Shown: in pieces, positions 60,809 through 64,000 of the stretch
Position numbering within the stretch: the first letter of the stretch is position 1
How the letters are laid out: each line of letters opens with the position of its first letter
From: Paenibacillus humicus NBRC 102415
GTDB taxonomy: Bacteria; Bacillota; Bacilli; Paenibacillales; Paenibacillaceae
Direction: 5' to 3'
Assembly (NCBI RefSeq): GCF_004000905.1
Contig: NZ_BIMD01000001.1
Location: 62,001-126,000 of the forward strand
DNA: 64,000 nucleotides
Made by a program: the position numbers and the translations under genes
Notes under the pieces: generated by a model
Seen by the model: only the letters and a program-made list of their open reading frames with translations
The model's database searches: none
Told to the model about the DNA's origin: nothing

Positions 60809-62164
60809 TCAGCCGGAAGCCTCCAGCTCGGCTGAGCTGCCGCGCGATGGGCGGCGTCTTGCCGCAAGATGCCGGGAGAGCAGGAGGAAGAAGACGAAAG
60901 CGAGCGCGCTCAAAATCAAATTGACGGCAATGACGGTCTGGTACGAATGCTGCAGCCGGTAGAGAATGCCTCCTCCGAGCGCGGCAGCCGCACCTCCGAG
61001 CTGATGGAGCAGCAGCAGAAAGCCGGTGCGCAGCCCGCCCGGTCCGCCGGCGTTCTCATCCGCGAGCAGAATGCCGCCGGATACGGCGCCAACATAGCTC
61101 GCGCCGAAAAGCAGCGAGAAAAATACCGGCGACAGCTGCAGATGGGGAAGCAGCAAGGAAAAGGCGAGAACTCGGACTCCAAACAGCAAAGCCAGCGCTG
61201 ACGAGCGGGAGGAGCGGTCCAGGAAATAGGAGAACAGAAGTCCGCCGCAAACTTCGAGAACGCCGAGCAGGCTGAGCGAAGCGGCGATCGTTGCGGTCGG
61301 CACATGCGAATGCTGGTGGATGGCTGCCAGGTTCATTTCCACGGTGCCCATGCTGAAGCCACAGGCAAGGAGAGAGAAGGAGACGACGAGGAAGACGCGG
61401 TTTCGGGCCATGTCCAGCAGCGCGGCGGACTTCTCCCGCCAGCTCTGGGGAGGGTTCGCGGGAGAGGCGCCGGAATGTCCGGACGGAGCTGCGGAAAGCG
61501 GCTTTTGGCCGTCCTTCGGTGGGAGGATCGTTTCAGGAGCTGCGGAGAGCTCTTGGTTCTCGGAGAGAGGAACGTTCCCCGTATCTTCATGCCGGCCTCC
61601 CGCCCGGCTCCGGAATACGAGCGCCGCCAAAGGAAGAAACAGCAGGTGGACGACGAGCAGCACCGCATAGAGCTGTCTCCACTCGTACTTGTGGCCTTGC
61701 GTCAACAGCGGCGTCAGCACGGCCAGGCCAAGCGACCCGGCGCTGCCGAGCAGAGCGAGAGCTTTGGCCCGGTGATGGCGGAACCAGTCCTGCACGAGCA
61801 TATAGGCCGAGGCGGCTCCCAGCCCGCTCAATCCGGCAAGCAATCCGTTCCCGAGCCAATATCCGAGCGTACCGGGAATGAACAGCACCGAGGCGGCGCC
61901 GAGGGCGTTCATCGCGGCGGAAATTCCCATCGCCGCCGCATAGCCTTTGCGGTCGGCGAGAAGGCCGCCGAGCGGCGCGCATACAGCGGTAAGCACGATG
62001 GCGGTCGACCACGTAAAGCCGAGAAAGTCCCGCTCGACGCCGAGATCGGCGGTAATTTCCGGCTGGAAAAAAGCGATGACGATGCGGCCCAGCGAGCCTG
62101 CGAACGTAAAGCACCACAAGACGGCCAGAAGCAGCCAGGCGAATTTCGGTTCCTTGAACAACAT
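60809..62164 (-). CDS. Major facilitator superfamily transporter
   Basis: 451 residues, twelve predicted helices. The MFS loop motif between helices 2 and 3 is APLGGLLADRKGYAAAMG. A ~75-residue Ser/Pro-rich cytoplasmic loop (residues ~190-265) lies between the halves. The substrate is unknown; it resembles oxalate/monocarboxylate-type or drug MFS members. GAGGGGG precedes the start. Divergent from the MocR gene, which may regulate it. Confidence 0.85.
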   Translation of the reverse strand: MLFKEPKFAWLLLAVLWCFTFAGSLGRIVIAFFQPEITADLGVERDFLGFTWSTAIVLTAVCAPLGGLLADRKGYAAAMGISAAMNALGAASVLFIPGTLGYWLGNGLLAGLSGLGAASAYMLVQDWFRHHRAKALALLGSAGSLGLAVLTPLLTQGHKYEWRQLYAVLLVVHLLFLPLAALVFRSRAGGRHEDTGNVPLSENQELSAAPETILPPKDGQKPLSAAPSGHSGASPANPPQSWREKSAALLDMARNRVFLVVSFSLLACGFSMGTVEMNLAAIHQHSHVPTATIAASLSLLGVLEVCGGLLFSYFLDRSSRSSALALLFGVRVLAFSLLLPHLQLSPVFFSLLFGASYVGAVSGGILLADENAGGPGGLRTGFLLLLHQLGGAAAALGGGILYRLQHSYQTVIAVNLILSALAFVFFLLLSRHLAARRRPSRGSSAELEASG

Positions 62165-62222
62165 GGCGGTTCCCCCTCTGTTTTGTTGTTATCATAGCGG
62201 TTCGGGAGATTGGGCGCACCAG

Positions 62223-62252
62223 CCAATTGGAGGAAATTTTGCCCATCCAATT
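62223..62252. promoter_or_regulatory. Repeated CCAATT sites between MFS and mocR genes
   Basis: CCAATTGG (62223-62230) and CCAATT (62247-62252), with ATTGGG just upstream, spaced about two helical turns apart. Such direct/inverted repeats are typical MocR-type binding sites. Confidence 0.4.
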
Positions 62253-62269
62253 CATGAAGGCGATATAAT
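62239..62269 (+). promoter_or_regulatory. Promoter of the mocR gene
   Basis: TTGCCC (62239-62244), 19 bases, TATAAT (62264-62269). Confidence 0.5.
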
Positions 62270-62290
62270 CAAACAAAAGGGGGGATGATC

Positions 62291-63784
62291 ATGTTCTGGA
62301 AACCGAGTCCATCCGGCTCAGATGCCGTCTATATCCAAATATGCCGGCACTATGAGGAGCAGATCCGCAGCGGTCTGCTGCCTCCGGGCTCGAAGCTGCC
62401 GGCGGAACGGGATCTTGCCCTCCGGCTGGCGGTCAACCGCAGCACGGTCCAGGCGGCATACGGCGAGCTGAGGGCGCTCGGTCTCGTCCAGTCGCGCCCG
62501 GGAAGCGGGACGAGCGTCAGCGACTCGATGTGGGAGCAGGGGGAGCGGCAGCCGGATTGGATCCGCTATTTGAGCCGAAGATACAATCCTTCTAGCCGGC
62601 TGCAGGAGGCCGTCAACGAGGCGCCTCGAGAAGGCGTGATCGACCTCACCCAAGGAGAGCTGCATCGCAGCCTGATGCCTCTGGAGCTGATGGAGCGGCT
62701 GTCGGGAGAGCTTGATTGGAGCCGGCCGTTCAGCTACAGGGACGATCCGCAGGGCGATTGCGGCTTGAGGGAGGCTCTCGCCTCCCATCCGCGGATCGGT
62801 CCTTCGCTGGCAGCGAAGCCGGATGAGCTGCTCCTGACAGGCGGCGTCAAGCATTCGCTCGGCCTAATCGCGAGAGCGATGCTGGAGCCGGGGGACGCCG
62901 TAGCGGTCGAAGGTCCGTCCTATCTGTACGCGATGGGCGTATTCGCGGCTGCCGGGATCTACATGGTCCGGCTGCCGGTCGACGAGGAAGGCCTCAAGCC
63001 GGAAGCGATACCGGAGCTGTACCGCCGCCACCGGATCCGGCTTGTCGTTACGAATCCGACGTTCCAGAATCCGACCGGATCGACGCTGTCGCTGGCGAGA
63101 CGGCTGCAGCTCCTCGCCATCTGCACCGAGCTCAGGCTGCCGATCATCGAGGACGATCCCTACTCCCTGCTCGGCAGGCCGGGCTGGACGGCGCTTCCTT
63201 CGCTGCGCTCGCTGCCCGGCGGCAGGGAGCGGGTCCTATCCTGCGGCACATTCTCGAAGATCGCCACTCCCGGCATGCGGACAGGCTGGATCGCGGCGCC
63301 AAGGGCGCTGATGGCGCCGCTGATGGCCGCGCGCCACGCCTCGGGCTTGACGACCAGCCATCCGGGAGAACGTCTGGGAGCGGCGCTGCTGGGCAGCGGC
63401 CAGTTCGATACCAGGCTGGAGACCGTCCGGGCGGCTCTCGAACGCAGAAGACAGGCGGCCGCGGAAGCCTCGGCGGCCAGCCTTGCTCCGCATGCGGCCA
63501 TCCAGGCGGCGCTTCCGGAGGGCGGCTTTTATATCTGGCTGAAGCATGGCCTGGCGCGCTCCGGACTGGAAGTGCTGCAGGAATGCATGGAGCAAGGCGT
63601 CGCCGTCAGTCCCGGGGAGCTGTACGGGGAACGTCCCGGCTGGATGCGCATCAGCGTCGCGGCGGCCGAAGAGGACATGATCGCCGAGGGAATACGGCGG
63701 GCAGCCGCTGCGTTGGAGCGGCTGGCAGGCAAGGAATGCCATAGGAACAAGAACAATCGGGGCCGGAGGGAGGATCGGGGATGA
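62291..63784 (+). CDS. MocR/PdxR-type GntR regulator with aminotransferase domain
   Basis: 497 residues. The N-terminal GntR winged helix shows IRSGLLPPGSKLPAERDLALRLAVNRSTVQAAYGEL. A class I aminotransferase fold (~110-480) follows, with NPTFQNPTGSTLS, DDPYSLLG and the PLP lysine in CGTFSKIATPGMRTGW. Such proteins sense a PLP-amine adduct. The ATG at 62291 is 6 bases after GGGGGG; 62285 abuts it. Its stop overlaps the response-regulator start (ATGA). Confidence 0.9.
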   Translation: MFWKPSPSGSDAVYIQICRHYEEQIRSGLLPPGSKLPAERDLALRLAVNRSTVQAAYGELRALGLVQSRPGSGTSVSDSMWEQGERQPDWIRYLSRRYNPSSRLQEAVNEAPREGVIDLTQGELHRSLMPLELMERLSGELDWSRPFSYRDDPQGDCGLREALASHPRIGPSLAAKPDELLLTGGVKHSLGLIARAMLEPGDAVAVEGPSYLYAMGVFAAAGIYMVRLPVDEEGLKPEAIPELYRRHRIRLVVTNPTFQNPTGSTLSLARRLQLLAICTELRLPIIEDDPYSLLGRPGWTALPSLRSLPGGRERVLSCGTFSKIATPGMRTGWIAAPRALMAPLMAARHASGLTTSHPGERLGAALLGSGQFDTRLETVRAALERRRQAAAEASAASLAPHAAIQAALPEGGFYIWLKHGLARSGLEVLQECMEQGVAVSPGELYGERPGWMRISVAAAEEDMIAEGIRRAAAALERLAGKECHRNKNNRGRREDRG

Positions 63785-64000
63785 CACGAATTGTATGGGT
63801 CGAGGACGAGCGGGAGCTGGCGGAGCAAGGGGCTGCGTATTTGCGCAGAGAAGGCTGCGAGGTCCATACGGCTGATTCGGCAGAAGCGGCGATCGTCCTG
63901 ATCGAGCAGGAGAAGCCGCAGCTGCTGCTTGTGGATTGGCTGCTGAAGGGCGGCGGAACGGGTCTCGACTTATGCCGCCGCAATGAAAGGCTGTGGCAGC
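63781..64000 (+). CDS. Response regulator receiver domain, 3' end outside window
   Basis: 73 residues are visible. The acidic pair is in WVEDERELAE and the phospho-acceptor Asp in LLLVDWLLKGG. The output domain is beyond the window. Coupling to the MocR gene by an ATGA overlap is unusual; a sensor kinase would be expected downstream. Confidence 0.85.
   Translation, partial: MTRIVWVEDERELAEQGAAYLRREGCEVHTADSAEAAIVLIEQEKPQLLLVDWLLKGGGTGLDLCRRNERLWQ

Overview
This 64 kb window is chromosomal DNA from a GC-rich, endospore-former-type Firmicute, most likely Paenibacillus or a close relative. The evidence is the purine-rich AGGAGG ribosome sites, the frequent TTG/GTG starts, and a gene set that includes FadR/FadNAE-type beta-oxidation, a HemAT-type globin sensor, a YlbL-like Lon protease, an HPr/Crh-like protein, PucR and MocR regulators and Bacillus-style riboswitches. 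No phage, IS element, CRISPR array, rRNA or tRNA gene was seen.

Layout. 1-3463: end of an SDR gene, a GNAT/CGNR pair, a DinB protein and a YcaQ-type DNA glycosylase. 3799-18608: a reductive pyrimidine-catabolism island. It has a four-gene ABC importer, a nitrilase-type ureidopropionase, a CoA-acylating semialdehyde dehydrogenase and an omega-aminotransferase, then a PucR-type regulator on the opposite strand, then an M20-type carbamoylase, PreT, PreA, dihydropyrimidinase and a coupled small ORF. 18872-25111: deoxynucleoside salvage (deoC, deoB, deoD, pdp), an M42 aminopeptidase and thymidine kinase. Pdp and DeoD release free bases, so this segment could feed the pyrimidine island. 25199-31074: small membrane proteins, an HPr-like protein lacking the usual His site, a Fur-box-controlled haem monooxygenase, HemAT, and a FAD dehydrogenase under a guanine-class riboswitch. 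31513-39311: a DUF2294 protein, a histidine kinase-like protein that has lost its catalytic residues, glutaminase, a membrane Lon-like protease, an ArsP-type permease, and selD-mnmH for selenouridine tRNA.

39426-53511: a fatty-acid beta-oxidation regulon arranged as a divergon: fadR-etfB-etfA on the minus strand and fadF-fadN-fadA-fadE-lcfA-thioesterase on the plus strand, plus a dienoyl-CoA reductase-like SDR. A perfect FadR palindrome lies at the fadR promoter. A terminator-like, possibly three-way-junction RNA precedes fadF. 53593-54245: thirteen exact-period 51-bp repeats with a second-order 204-bp periodicity. 54409-64000: a Rossmann protein coupled to a lipoprotein, a DinG-type helicase, an alkyltransferase-like protein, an FMN-riboswitch-controlled EamA transporter, a YtkA-like lipoprotein, an MFS transporter, and a MocR regulator coupled to a truncated response regulator.

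The most notable items are the 51-bp repeat array, the structured leader of the fad operon, a guanine-class riboswitch on a flavoprotein gene, and an FMN riboswitch on an EamA transporter. All functional statements come from reading sequence motifs and known family features; no database search or folding program was run.
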